From NCBI RefSeq assembly GCF_001640805.2, contig NC_066850.1:13830157-13894156 (forward strand): 64,000 bases of DNA, read 5' to 3'. The stretch comes from Lates calcarifer (lineage: Eukaryota > Chordata > Actinopteri > Centropomidae). Positions 22,169 to 39,800 of this stretch are shown piece after piece. The notes under the pieces were generated by a model. The model worked only from the letters and a program-made list of their open reading frames with translations. It did not search any database and was not told the DNA's origin. The translations under genes and the position numbers were made by a program. The stretch's first letter is position 1, and every line of letters starts with the position of its first letter.

Positions 22169-23989
22169 GCCTCCTTCTGCTCTGCCTCTACCTGGAGAAC
22201 TGGAGACTGTGTACTCAGTGAATGGGAGAAGGACTGTGGCAAGAAAACTCTGCATCCCCCTCTGCTGTGTGTGACTGTGTTTGATTGCCTGTCATGAGTG
22301 TGTGTGAGCAGCAGGCAGGACGGCCTCCAGGGGATTAGATGCACACATTACGATTACAGGGAGCATTTAGATAGAAGGATTTCTCCAGTGCAGAAAGTTG
22401 CTTCCTCTTATGTTTCCACTCAGTGAGGTTAAAATGAGGAACAGTTCAACTCGACTACGTCACGGATCACAGACAAAGTGAGGACTCATACGATGGAGTA
22501 ACTTTAAGACGCTTAACTGTGTTTACAGACTGATAGATGGGTATTGAAGTAAGAAAAAATGCACACTAGGATTTCCAAAGCAACAACAGGAACATCACCT
22601 GGTCCCTCATCGTGACAATAAGCAGTCACTGCTTACATGTATGGAATTCATGTTTAAAGGCTTGCAGCAATGCCACGGTATGTCACAGAACAGCTTTAGC
22701 CTGCATACTACTGCATGATTTTTGTGCATTTTATGATTACTGCATATTACTGGTACTGTACTATAACCATTGAGACTGCTTATTGCATCTGCCACACTGG
22801 TATAAAACCAGTTTGAAGGACAGAGAGAGGCATTACCAGGATCGTGACCAACTTTGAGCCTGTTTATCATTTCTGCACAGTGAAAAATGTGATACAAAAG
22901 CAAACACAAACTGCCGTTCTTCCTCAGATGAAAATCATCCTCCCCTGCTTACAGAATAGTAAACACCAACTGTGCTATTAATTAGCAAGGTAACTGATAT
23001 ACACCAAAGCTGGAACAGAACGACTGTGCTGCAGGTCTGTGTTTACAGTGTGACCTCGCTTCTCATATACAGTTTCCGCTGGTGGCTGATTTCTAATCAC
23101 CTGTTGGCTTTGGCACTGTGCCATCGGGTTTCCATAGTTCTCTGCTGTGTCTTTTACAGCCCTGGGTCGTGTTTACAATAATTAAGTTTGCAGGCATTTT
23201 GTAAACTGTTAGCAACAGTTCCCAGAATGTGTGTAACAGTACTGGGCAAAACTCTATTATACAACTTTCAGCTCCATCCAAGCAACGACTGGTCAAACTG
23301 ATGATTCACATGAAGCAGCCATATTTGGCTTTTGTGGCAACCAGGGAGCTCATTAGCGATCTTTCATGTTTCCTCAGCTTCTTTTCCATTTTCATGATGC
23401 TTGAGTATTATAAGAGAAACCAGATTGTACACATTCATTAGTGAACATAGTATTAAAGCACTGGGGATGTTCTTTACCTCATTTGTGAGTATTTCAGTGT
23501 TGCTTCCATACATTATTGCGACATTATTGTACCCACAGTCATATAAGGAACTCCCTCACAGATGACATTCGTATAAGCAGCATGAGCTCAGTGCATATGC
23601 AGGTTATTACACCAGATGGCTGACTTCCTCATTGACACTGCATCACTCATCTTGCAGCAGACTGAGTTTTAGTTCTACAAACTTTCTCGCTGAGGTAGAA
23701 ATAGTCTGCTTGTGTTAAAACACACTGCACAGAACCAGTGAACCACATGTTTTAGAACCATGCATCTCAGAATATCACCTGATCGTGATAGATTACATTC
23801 TAAATTTAGTTATGATTACAGATGCGATTCATGTGTAAAAGATGATCAGGTGATACAGGTCCTCAAACCATCTCCAATGTGGTGGTTTAAAATATATTAC
23901 ACCCCAAATGCATCAAACTACATAATTAAACAGTCTGCTCCTGTTTAGAGCAGCACTAAAATGCTACTTTTAGTATGAAGGATACAAAA

Positions 23990-24760
23990 TGTCATCTGAG
24001 TGGATGCAAATATGAGATAAAAATCTGAACAGAAAGTAAAGTGGAGGGTTAATTAACTGATGCCAGCTGACGTTTTGGGAGATAAAAGAGTTATTAATCA
24101 GGAGCATTTCTGACCATTTGATGGCAAGTAGCAGTAAAAGTAGTGCTTTAGGTTTCCAACAAAGCTAACAGCTAGCTCTGATTTTAACCTAGGTTGAAAT
24201 CCGTTGTAATATCAATATACTAGTATAACTACAGTGTGGAGTATACACATGGTTGGCAGTCAAGCTTGAGATTTAATTTACTGCAGATATGAGATGAAAA
24301 ATAGAATGAGAAGCCAATTTAAGGGAATTTCTTATAAATCATGTCTATATCTGCACCAGATGCTATCTTGATACAAGTTGGCCTAATGACAGATGCAGAT
24401 ATTCAGCATTATCTAGTTTGCCTGACTGATCTTCTAATGCCAAGTAGCAACATTGGTAGCTGTTTAGGTTAGTTAAATAACTAGCTAGCTCTGATTATAA
24501 CCTAGTCAGTTCAAATCTGGCTAGGCTAAAATCAGTTGTGTGTTAATGTGCCATTTATTAGGTGCCTTCAGAGTCATACAAGGTAAACTGTTTTTTTCAA
24601 GATGGATACTAATGGCACGTGTAAACAGGATTAATGATTTTCCAGGTTAGTTTGCCTATTGTACTTTTTAATGCAAAGTAGCAGCACTAGTAGTTTTAGG
24701 TACTGCAAGGAAAACTGTGGCACTTTGGCTCACACTCAAGTTTAACTCAATGAATTAAGA
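23990..24760. repeat. diverged tandem repeat, three copies
   Basis: The motif GGCAAGTAGCAGTAAAAGTA (24123), GCCAAGTAGCAACATTGGTA (24438) and GCAAAGTAGCAGCACTAGTA (24672) recurs at about 230-320 base spacing with related flanks (TAGCTCTGATT-TAACCTAG in two copies; ATATGAGAT-AAA in two). Confidence 0.6.
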
Positions 24761-25867
24761 TTATTTCTACCTCAAAGAAACATTAGTACGACTAAAACAT
24801 CAAACACAAGAAACGTATTCTAAACTCTTTTTTTCCCATAATGGATCACACTGGAGTGGCACATGTAGCCCTTTGTGGAAGTCGTCCATTAACACTGGAT
24901 GCAAAATGTTGAATTTACAGTTCAAACTAATCAAAACTGTCTGTCTCAGTCAAAGTGTGTTAGAGCTCTGAATGTTAAAGTGTTACATGCTTATGTGGAT
25001 CTTGTACATGTGGTGGATTTGAATAGCAAACTGCAAACCGAATGTATATGTATTCTGTATGTATGTATGTTACAAGTTAGAAGTGTCTTTTGAATACATG
25101 GTGGCATGTGATTCCGCTGTAGCCACAAGTTTCAAATCACTAAACTGAATGTCAGCTCTTGATTTTAAAATGATTCTGATGATTTTCTCATTCATCATCA
25201 ACGGGTAAACATGACTTGGCAAGTCTTGGCTTCAACAGAATAAACACCATCATTTCTGTTTGGCAGTTTATTTATTTATTAATTAATTAATTTTGTCTTA
25301 CATGTCCTCTGTAACATTCAGTCATTCTTGTATACATCATAATGGTCAGTGGTGTGTGTGGATTCGCCCATGTCTCCCTCCAACCTTCAAAAGGATAAGC
25401 AGTACGGTTTATGAATGGATGTGCTTCTAACATTGTGACAGAGATGTGAGGAAGCCCCTTTCCTGGTTCAACATGACAGTACCCCCATACACAAAGCAAG
25501 GTCCATGAAGACATTATTTTGCCCACACAGACTCCTGACCTCAACCTCATTAACTGGAACGTTGACCTTGTCGTGGGGCTGCATGGGAGCCCTCCTTGCA
25601 GCCAGGTAAAATCTTATGAAAAATCTTTTCAGAAGCTTTCTGTAATGCATGGACAACACCTGCCATTATAGCAATGTAAAGACCATGATTTTGAATTAGA
25701 TGTTCAATAATCACTTATCTTTATCTTGGGTGCCCACATCCATCTAGCCATATTTTGTATGTGGAAGGCCGTTCCCATGAAATTAATATTATGTAAAGTA
25801 ACCAGACTGTATCTGTGTGCGTCAGACAAGATTAATCTGTATGATGACACAGCAAAACACTGTATAC

Positions 25868-26130
25868 AGCATACATATAGTATATTATAGCATAGTATAG
25901 TGAAGCATAGTATAGTGGTATAGCATAGCGGGTACTGTATTATAGTACAGCTTAGTGAAGTATGGTGTGGTATTGCATAGTATAACAAAAAATAATATAC
26001 TATAGTACAGTATAGCACAATCTAGTAGTTGAGTAAATAATTACACAGTATTGTATATACAAATAGCATTATTTAATATTATATTATATATATTATATAT
26101 TAGAGTAAAATATACTATGAGATAATATAT
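25868..26130. repeat. TATAG/CATAG-rich low-complexity tract
   Basis: Irregular repetition of ATAGTATA, GCATAGTATAG and later ATATTATATA. The open frame across it is composition-driven. Confidence 0.8.
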
Positions 26131-26593
26131 ATTGTAAAATTGTAACATGGTAATGACACCAGAGGATGGTTTTTTTAAAAAGTCATTAAGTAAATAAATA
26201 CATTATAAGTATATTATTACTCAACATATCCACTCTAGAAACATTCTAACAAACTTTTCTTATTCAAATTTTTTTTAAAAATCAAACTAACCTTAATCCC
26301 AAAACCTTTCTCAAACAGTATGTAGGCTTAATATTATTAAGATGACATTTATGCGCCATTTTAAGCATGAGACGTTTTTTACATAATGATCTGTGATGAT
26401 CAGTATAAAATTATCTCTGAATGTTACAGAAACATTACAGTATAATTAGATACTACAAGGGATATTGCAGGGGTATTATAGCGGTGTAACCTTAGGGAGG
26501 GCAGATGTTTGGTTTGTTTGGTGAGTTTTTTTCCCCCCACATTGTAGACACACCCATAGACTGCCCTGAGCCACCAGGACCCATGACTAACAA

Positions 26594-26628
26594 CGCGCGC
26601 GCGCGCGTGTGTGTGTGTGTGTGTGTGT
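26594..26628. repeat. (CG)n(TG)n alternating purine-pyrimidine tract
   Basis: About seven CG units run directly into about eleven TG units, 35 bases in all, ending 215 bases before the mapk12 ATG. This composition favours Z-DNA. Confidence 0.93.
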
Positions 26629-26843
26629 TTGTTTGAGCATATGTTGGGGGTGTAACTGGAAACCCTGCGAGGCGCACAACTGGTCGACTGGTTCATCTGG
26701 AGGAATTTTTGCGCCCCACCAAACTCTTCAGTGCCGGGCGGGCTGTGCGTCTCGGTCGTTTAAAATATTAACTTTATTTCTTCACATGAGCGAAGCTGAG
26801 CGCACCCGCATCCTGACCTCAGCCTTGTTGAGTCGGTAGAGGA

Positions 26844-31351
<4,508 letters not shown>

Positions 31352-31477
31352 GAGCACACTTAACACACTGCATACAGTCAAAACTGCACACACTCACACT
31401 TGAAACATGCACCCAGAAATATTCTTGTCTCTTTTGTATTTGTGTAGGAATAATGGATGTTATTAGTTTTTGCTTTC

Positions 31478-31483
31478 AATAAA
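31478..31483 (+). terminator. mapk12 poly(A) signal
   Basis: AATAAA 127 bases after the stop, followed by a GT-rich stretch (TTGTTGTTTGTGTG) as expected downstream of a cleavage site. Confidence 0.75.
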
Positions 31484-31489
31484 TGCAAT

Positions 31490-32292
31490 TTGCTCAATTG
31501 TTGTTTGTGTGCCACATTTTTAATCCCAATATTCACAGAGATTATGTTTCTATTCATGCTAAATGCTACTGTTTCCTTAAACTCAGTCTTTCCATTATGT
31601 TGCAGTTTTTTATGTGTTTGCATTTTGATTATTTGATCTGATAATGGACGTTATTTCTGGAAGGGCGAGGTCACCAATTGTACAGTATCTTGGTGAATGC
31701 TGGGAGCACAGAAGTAGATAATATGGTCACACACACAAATCACTTCAACTTCTGCAGTTCTACCTCAGGACTACTTCTCTAATTGTATTTTAGATTCCTC
31801 TGTGGTTGCTATTTTTATATTAATTGTGATGATTCTATAATATTTTGGGATATTTAATATGTATATTACCTGACTGGGACATATTCCATTTTACAGTGAT
31901 CAGATCTGTGACGTTTCCTTTTTGGGCTTGCTCTCCAAACCACTTCACTCTCCAAAGCACTCCCCCGACCAGCCTCTGACCCACATACCGAAGGATAGAA
32001 GTACTGCTGCTCCACAATCATTCACTCTCAGATTTTCCATGGACTCATCTAGACAACTGAGGAAAGATTCACCATTTTGTTGCTGAGGAAAATCTTCAGA
32101 GTCACTGAGAGTGAAACTTTTTACATAGACTCTGGGTCACAATCTAAGCAGTGGATTTTCATTAGTGTGACTCAGGGCAGATATGTTTCTTCTCAGCTCT
32201 CTCTGATAAGAGCTGTTTGCTGCGTATGTTGACTGACTGTGACTGTGTTGCCTACTTCCTGGTGGCCTTACACTTCAGATCCTTACAGGACG
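31490..32292. other. mapk12-Ig gene spacer
   Basis: No coding signal. Presumed promoter and 5' UTR of the following Ig gene; no clear TATA box chosen. Confidence 0.5.
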
Positions 32293-34714
32293 ATGGATAA
32301 TACCTACATATCAAAACAAAAGGGAGGACACTCAAATCTCACTGGACTTTTATTGCTGCTGTATCTGGCAGGTAACACAAGGATCTTCCTTTTGACAAAA
32401 ATACTGAGGGGGAAGTCAAATTTTAGCTGTGATAATATGGTCCTTTGGCACAGTGTACCAGTGTGCAATAGTACTGCCATGCTGACTTATATTGACTGAC
32501 CTTATTTTAATAGTGTTTTTACTCACTTACTCACTGAAAACAGCTTACTTTGTATGTTACCTGTTGTAAATGCAGTAGATCGTGAATTACAATGCATTTT
32601 AGAACTTGTACTTTACTTGAGTTTTTGAAACAGTCACAATTAGCTTTATACACATACACACAATAGGTCAGTAAAAAATAATCCAATTATATACACACAT
32701 ATACATATACCCACAAGGATTTTTTTTTCTGCATGAGCGCTATTAGTTTTGAAACTTTAAGGATATTTTGCTGATAATAGGCCTTTATTGTCACCTGGGT
32801 AAGAATGCAGCATTTTATGTAATGGGGTCTTTATACATCAGTGTCCTGCTAAAAAATATTTACAGTGAGCCCATATAATGTCTGTGGCCACACGTGACAA
32901 ATATGAGATCATGGTAAAAGCTAAAACATAATCTAACATAAGTAGATAAAGCCAGCTAACAGACTCATTAATGTCACTTAGACAGCACGTTAACTTTGCA
33001 ATTAAAAGCTCCTGGAAAATGCTGATGGACCTTGCGGACCTTGAGTGTGGATTATTTCTCAAACTGCTTTTTCTTGTAACCACAAGTATTTGTTTCACTG
33101 TTAGGCCTTCAGCCAGTGCTGTCCACAGATAGAGAGCAGCCTGAACTAGATGACGATGATAATGGTAAGTGACTTTACGTTCAATGAAACAGTAAATCTT
33201 ACCTAACTTGTATCACCTCAAATATCAAAATACTATTAAATTGACTCTCTTCTCTTGATATGATTCCTGTAAAGAAATGTGAAAATGAATGTCCTTATAA
33301 ATTATAGTGGTAAATGTGACTGGTGACATTTTCAGAAGCACTGAACTTATCAATTGTCGGTCCGGACTACGTGACTGTGGGTGTGCCCAGCAACGTTGAG
33401 TGTACTGCCAAGTGCCCTGAGTGTACCTTTTCCATGTCTTTGGATGGACAGAGTGCCCAGGGTCAGGGCAATGCACTAGCCTTCACTGTAAATAGTTGGG
33501 CAGAGGCTTTAACAGTGACATGTACAGCCACAAATGAAGACAATGGAGTGACCGAAACAACAACAAAGCAGCTGCGGGTGTTAGGTATGTGGCTGTGGAA
33601 AACTATAAACTGTTTTGGTTGCCATATGAAAGCCTTCAGAATAACTACAGTATAATGTCTTGCGCTACTGTAATCAAGACTCATGATTCAATGTAAATAT
33701 CATTATGCAACACAAGATTGTATAAGAAAATACAAATACTATGTTAATACCATGAAATACTAATGGCTCATATCTGTCTTCCTCACCTTAGTTGGACCTG
33801 CCAACATTTCCATCACAGGTCCTGATATGATGAATCCAAGAGTGAGTCACACCTACAGCTGCCACGCCCACTGTCAGCCATCTTGTACCTACACCTGGAA
33901 GACAGATAATGGCCCGTGGGTTGGTGGTCGAGTGAATGTGATTTCTGTCACTCCTCAGGAGATGGAAAACTCCAAACTCATCATCTGCAAAGCCACCAAT
34001 AGTGTGTCTGGGATGTTTATCACAGCTACTCGAAACATAGGTGTAATATGTAAGTCAAGAGTTTCACTAGATTTATTGGGGTGGGGTGGGGTGGGTAATG
34101 AGAGTAACATGAGTATAATATTACCTTTCTTCTGGGTTTATGTGGAAACAACTCATTTAAAGATACTGTATTAGGATAATACACAATGTTTGTTGAGTTC
34201 TATTTGCATTTGTTTTATTCAAGTACATGCCATGACCTTTTTCTTAGTAGTGATCTGTCCTCACTATATTTCTTTCAGCTGGTCCGTCTGAGGTCCATAT
34301 CGAAGGCCCCAACATTGTAGAACTTGCAGAAAAGAATAACTTTGTGTGTACCGCTAAATGTCTGCCACCTTGTCGCTACGTGTCGTCTGTGGACGGTCAG
34401 ACGCTGAGGGGCAATGTGATTGAGATGATGGTGGATCAGCCACTTAAATCTGTCACACTCAAGTGTGAGGCACAAAACACTGCTTCAAGGAAGACCGTCA
34501 CAGTATTAAAAACCGTACAAATCAAAGGTAGATGAGCTATAATAGGCTTTGATGCATATAATCTTACATCATATTAACAGTTACTGTTGACCTACATTTT
34601 TCTTTTTCATTTTTCTTGTGTTCAGGATCAGATCACAACCTGTCCACTCGTCCTGAAGAGACTTCAGCAGCACTGCTGTTGACCTTCATCATTTCTGCTG
34701 CCTTTACATGGTGA
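32293..34714 (+). CDS. three-Ig-domain membrane protein, likely GPI-anchored (unnamed)
   Basis: I do not recognise a named orthologue. Exons: 32293-32371, 33105-33164, 33336-33584, 33792-34049, 34279-34527, 34626-34714; 984 nt, 327 aa, all junctions phase 1, as usual for Ig genes. The N-terminus has a hydrophobic GLLLLLYLAG signal, then an acidic spacer (LDDDD). Each of exons 3-5 is one Ig domain with extra cysteines: CTAKCPEC, CHAHCQPSC and CTAKCLPPC in the B-strand region, closing at CTATN, CKATN and CEAQN. The core Trp is present only in domain 2. The protein stops straight after a hydrophobic tail (SAALLLTFIISAAFTW) with no cytoplasmic part, suggesting GPI attachment. A 3'-UTR intron (about 34731-34835) starts 16 bases after the stop; poly(A) signals at 34892 and 35113. 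Confidence 0.82.
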
Positions 34715-35799
34715 TCCAGTTCAGACAGGTGAGATTTCAGTTTATTCTTAATTTGTCTTCTTACTTACAAGCTGATTACCTATGAATGATATAATTAGTG
34801 TAATTAACTTAACGTCTCTTTGTCTCTGTCTGTCAGATCGTAAAGTTCTGTGAATGAATCTGTGACAAAGAGAGGCAGCTGAATTGCGGGGAATAAATGA
34901 CTCATACACAATCTCACTCTGCTCATTATTCTTGTACTTTTGTCTCATGTTGACAGTGGGCTGAACCCTGTTTGCACTTTGCAGTAAGTGACATGGAGAG
35001 GTACTTAAATATCAAAGTGTGGAGAGAGCGAGCACATTCAATGTCAGAATTAGTTGATTTGTAAGATTCTTCTACACAGACACTGTTGAAATGTTGAAAA
35101 TGTCTATACATAAATAAAATGCACTGATGACGTCCACAACAAGACTTTTTTTTTTCTTCAAATATGTACAAAACTGTCTTATACTTGAAAGAAAATCATA
35201 AATCTAACATGTAAGTGTAGTGGTTACTTGAGAGACAGACACAGGTGTCCTCAATTAGCAATCTGCTCAGGCTGGTGGGTGGAGCTATGCTGGAAATGAT
35301 GAAAGGTCACTACACTTAATGACCTAATAAAGAATCACAAAGCTGAAATTAGTTCCACTCTAACGAGACTGTGAGGGAGATGTCAATCAAGCACAGTTAG
35401 TGTACATCCATACAGCACTGAGGAGAGGTCCAGGCAGCAAAGTAAGTGAAAACACCTGTGTAGGTGGAGAGGTTTCACTGGAACTCCTGCAAGCCTATAA
35501 AATTGGTATGGCTCCACCTGCAGGCTGTACATGATAGCACACCGCAAAGATCTGGAAATGTTTAAATGTGTTACCAGAGGCTATATTTGGAAAATTGAAA
35601 AATGCTTTATATTTAAAACGTTCTATATTTTTACTCATATATAATCTAAAGGAAGAGTCTGTGCAATATTCCACACACTTGTGAGTTTTCGAGTGCCTGT
35701 TTACTGTAATTGTAAACTGGCAAACAGCAGTGACAGTTAATGGACAGGGTTCACATCCACTGACAAATACTCTCTCTGAAAGTACTTCACTGTGACTTG

Positions 35800-35833
<34 letters not shown>

Positions 35834-36875
35834 ATGATTAAAAGAGAAGGGGAGAGAGAGAGAAGCATCACACATGCATCATTGATGGGACAATGATAGT
35901 GGAGATAATTGACAAGGGAAAGAGACTCTCAGGAATTTGTTCTCATTGTGACAGTAATTGAAAAATTAATCAAAGCTCAAACCTCCTCTAATCACAGAGA
36001 CCCTGGAGCACTATAAAGGAGTCACTGTAAAAATGTACACTCTTTAGAAATCACAGTTAAAGCAGCCGACAGCTCTTATGTCCTAGAGGGTGTGGACATT
36101 TAATGGACAGTTATTAAATCATTTACCCAAAGCAATGATTACATGTGCCAACATTCTATCAGAAGTCTCTTCATTTATATTTGCATAATGTAAATATATA
36201 CACATATACTGTGATGTGGTGTTGAAAGCTTTTGGTTTCATGACAAATCTAAAGCTGACATGTTGATGGACTTAAACTGCAGTCAGAGGTGACAGGTTGA
36301 AAACAGACTGTTTGAGAAGAGGGAAGAGTGCTTGCTTTTTGATTTACGCCAGCAACACACGTGAATCTTTACACCAAAATCATCAACGCACATTGGATTT
36401 GCACAGCGACAACATACAATACAATTATTAATGAAAGGTAAACACACTTAAGGAACCACAAAGAAAACACTTAGACTAATCAGATCTTGCAGACAGCTGG
36501 AGCTGTATTCTATCAAGAAGCTGTGATAAACTGAGGTTAAAGTCTTTACATCTTCCACCACAGGCAGATATGAAAAAACAGAGACAGTCACATTATCTGA
36601 CCTGGATCAAGTCTGCAGGTACAAAAGAAACAACCACAACCCACAGAAGACAAAACCACATTACATGTCGGCTGCTAACAAGCACGCCTTGTGCAGAGAA
36701 TAAACCCAGCTGATAACCAACATGTTGCACTGCTTTGCCAGGAACATTAGGTAATTAGTTGTCTGTGTTTTGTGTGAGTGCGTGATAACAGTGGGCAAGG
36801 CCTTTTTCCCAGGCATTATAAGAGTGTGGATGGCTATATGAGCGTGGATGGTTATCCAGACTGGCTCCAGGCACC
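34715..36875. other. spacer between the two Ig genes
   Basis: Holds the 3' UTR of the first Ig gene (AATAAA at 34892-34897 and 35113-35118), a 28-base poly-T run (35803-35830) and the promoter of the second gene, with a TATA-like ATTATAAG near 36815. No other gene seen. Confidence 0.6.
35803..35830. repeat. poly(T) tract
   Basis: 28 T in a row; seen from the minus strand it is a poly(A) run, possibly an old retroposon tail, but no body is recognisable. Confidence 0.9.
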
Positions 36876-39800
36876 ATGGTTCATCACTCAGCCTGTGCAC
36901 TGCTGCTGCTGCTCACCTGCCTGGCAGGTAAACACCGCACTGGCTCATCATCTGCTCTCATCAATCAGCAATTTAACATGAGATTTTTTTTTATTTTTAA
37001 TTTTTTTTGCAGTGTTGTATGAGCTGCCATAAATTTAGTTATATTCATTTATTTCTCATATCACAGATTTTTCTGCCAGTGAAACTGAGCAGGGTGGAAC
37101 CATGGAGGACATCTCATGTAAGATCCTTTTAATTCTTATTCTTACCCATAATTACCATCTGCAAATGTTTGAAAACTGCATTAAAGCAAAGAATTTTGGA
37201 ATATATATCAATGAAAGTCCAGCCTTGTCTATTCTACCTGCAGATGGGCCGTCTTCAGTGGAGATCAGAGGGGTTGGTGTAGTGACAGTGGGAATCCCCT
37301 ATGGTTTCGAGTGCACAGCCTACTGCTACCCAGGCTGCCAGTACACCTGGACCAGGGGTAACCTGACCTCTCAGGGCCCAGAGCTCACCCTGCAGCTCCT
37401 GCACCGAGTACCAACTCAGACCCTGACCTGTACAGTGGTGAACCCTACAACAGGGATATCAGCCACTGTCCATAAGACGCTACAGGTGACAGGTATGAAT
37501 GACCAAGCTGAAGATGAAAGTTCGTGAGTTTCCCCAGCAGAGTTTCCCTCAACCAAATCTTTGTCCACACTCCTCAGCTGGACCATCAAACATACAGATC
37601 AGTGGTCCTCCCATGCTAACTTACGGCGCTGAATCTGTGTTTACCTGCTCGGCTGACTGCTACCCTTCCTGCAGCTACTCGTGGACTGTCATCTTAGAAG
37701 AACAGAAGTACAGCACCGCACAAGGCAGCACCATTTCTGTCACTCCACCTGCCAGTACTGTCTTCTCTGAAACTCTCATCTGTGAGGCTGAAGACACAGT
37801 CTCACATCTCTACATCTCTACCACTCTGAAGCTGTGGGTGGCAAGTACGTGAATGAATTGAACTTTTAAACAAAATTCAAATTGGTCATTTTAATATACA
37901 CTAGCAAACATACTGGGTATGTTGCACGGCAAAACATGTGTTTACAGCTGGAGCATTTAAATTATACATGACGGAAGTCAGTGAAATGTAATTGCCTTAC
38001 TTGCAGATTACATTAGCTTTGACAGTTATCTCTAATTACATTTGGATTACATTTCAGTGTTTTAATTAACAATCATGCTCCATTTTATAATACGTAACAG
38101 CCATTGTATTAACTCTGGATTGAATTTGAATGATACTCCTAAGATTAAAGCCTGAGTATGTGATTTTTGAATGACTAAACTGAACAATCTTTTTCTTACA
38201 AATGGAAACTGAACTACTGAAATAAAATGCATAATTTCTCAATTGCAGTAAAATGAGGGATTTCGATGCAAACGGCCTGATTTTGTCTGATATGACCAGT
38301 GTTAATGTTGCACAGTGTTTTCACATTTAACAGATTAACATTTCAATAGTTTTAACACATAAGTAAAACAAGTAAATACTTAATCCATGGTCTCATTCCA
38401 CTTGTCAGTCTGTCAGTCACTTGTTAGATTTTCAGATGACACTGTGATTGCATTGTGAAATGACTACATACATACAATGCTCTCTTTTTTCAGGCTCATC
38501 TGACATCCAAATTGCAGGTGAAAGCACAGTGACAATGGGAAAACAGTACACATTCACATGCCTGGCCGCATGCATTCCATCCTGCGAGTTTACATGGAAG
38601 TACATGGGGAAAACTTTCGAGGGTGACGAAGTCAAGATACCCATTTTGCACCAGGGAGAAAAGCCAAAGTTCAAGAGTCAGCTGGAGATCACTGTTAGTG
38701 ACTACTGGAAAGTAGAACCTCTGACCTGTGAGGCCACAAACACAATATCTCACGCCACCATCACCGCCACTATGAACCTCACTGTCATTGGTGCGTGTGT
38801 GATATTGCTCCCGCCTGATAAAAAAATGTATGAGGAACAAGAAGCTAATCATATTGTGTGTTTTATGTTTATTCTTGGTGTTTTGAATATTCTCTCTGTG
38901 CAGATCCCATTTCAGTGCGTCCCACCTCTCAGGCCCAGCCAGCTGCAGGTAAGCCTTTCTCTCTGCAGTGTGTTGGCTCTCAGAACCCCACCTCCATTAC
39001 ATGGCTGAAGAACAAACACCCAATACCAGCATCTGAAAGAGTGCATTTCTCCCCTGACAACACCACAATGAGCTTCAGTCTTCTCCTGCAGACAGATGAT
39101 GGTTTATACCAGTGTGTGGTGGCAGAGGGGGGGACCCCCATCCAGTCTGTTGGCTATAAGATGCAAGTAAACTGTAAGTATACTACTATACCATAGAAGG
39201 AAAATACAAAATAGTTTCTGATTCTTCATAAGCTAACATGGCATATTCTAACCTCTTGTATTGTAAACAATAGCTGAAGCTGCCAGCAAGAAACCATATT
39301 TGTCAGTAGAGAAAACAAATTTCCCCTTTAAGTTAAAACATCAACACTGTATTTGATGCACTCACTCTGTCAAACATTGTAATGATTGTCTGAAGCACTG
39401 CACTCAAGCTGCAGTCCCTCTGGCCCTTTAATACTTGTCCAATGATGCAGTCAACGGACAAGTCCCACAGGCCTACTTCTTCAGCTTGTTGGATGTGTTC
39501 ACCATTGGTGTCCACCAGCCTCCCAACTTCCCACAGGAAATGCGGTCCAATTTTTTGGATAGGGACCTCTTCCCAACAGACATTCCCCCTACATGTATTG
39601 CTTTTAAAGGTTTATGCACAATAATGAAATGAATCATTTATCTCTGACCTAAAGTGTTCTGTTGAATTACAAATCAATAATATTTATAAAGAGGTCTATC
39701 TTTTTTGTTCTACCTCCAACTACAGATGGGCCATCTTCAGTGGTGATCAATGGGGTCGACATAGTGACACTGGGAAAACAGTATGTTTTCCAGTGCTCAG

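Larger units (their letters stand above)
22169..26843. other. mapk11 3' region and mapk11-mapk12 spacer
   Basis: 4.7 kb without a supported gene. The first part, possibly to about 25260, may be mapk11 3' UTR. Contains the diverged tandem repeat at 23990-24760, a TATAG-rich low-complexity region at 25868-26130, and a CG/TG Z-DNA-type tract upstream of mapk12. Confidence 0.6.

Noticed and set aside
25704..26018. 104-codon frame in the TATAG-rich tract
   Set aside because: Composition-driven Tyr/Ile/Leu repeats without splice or family support.
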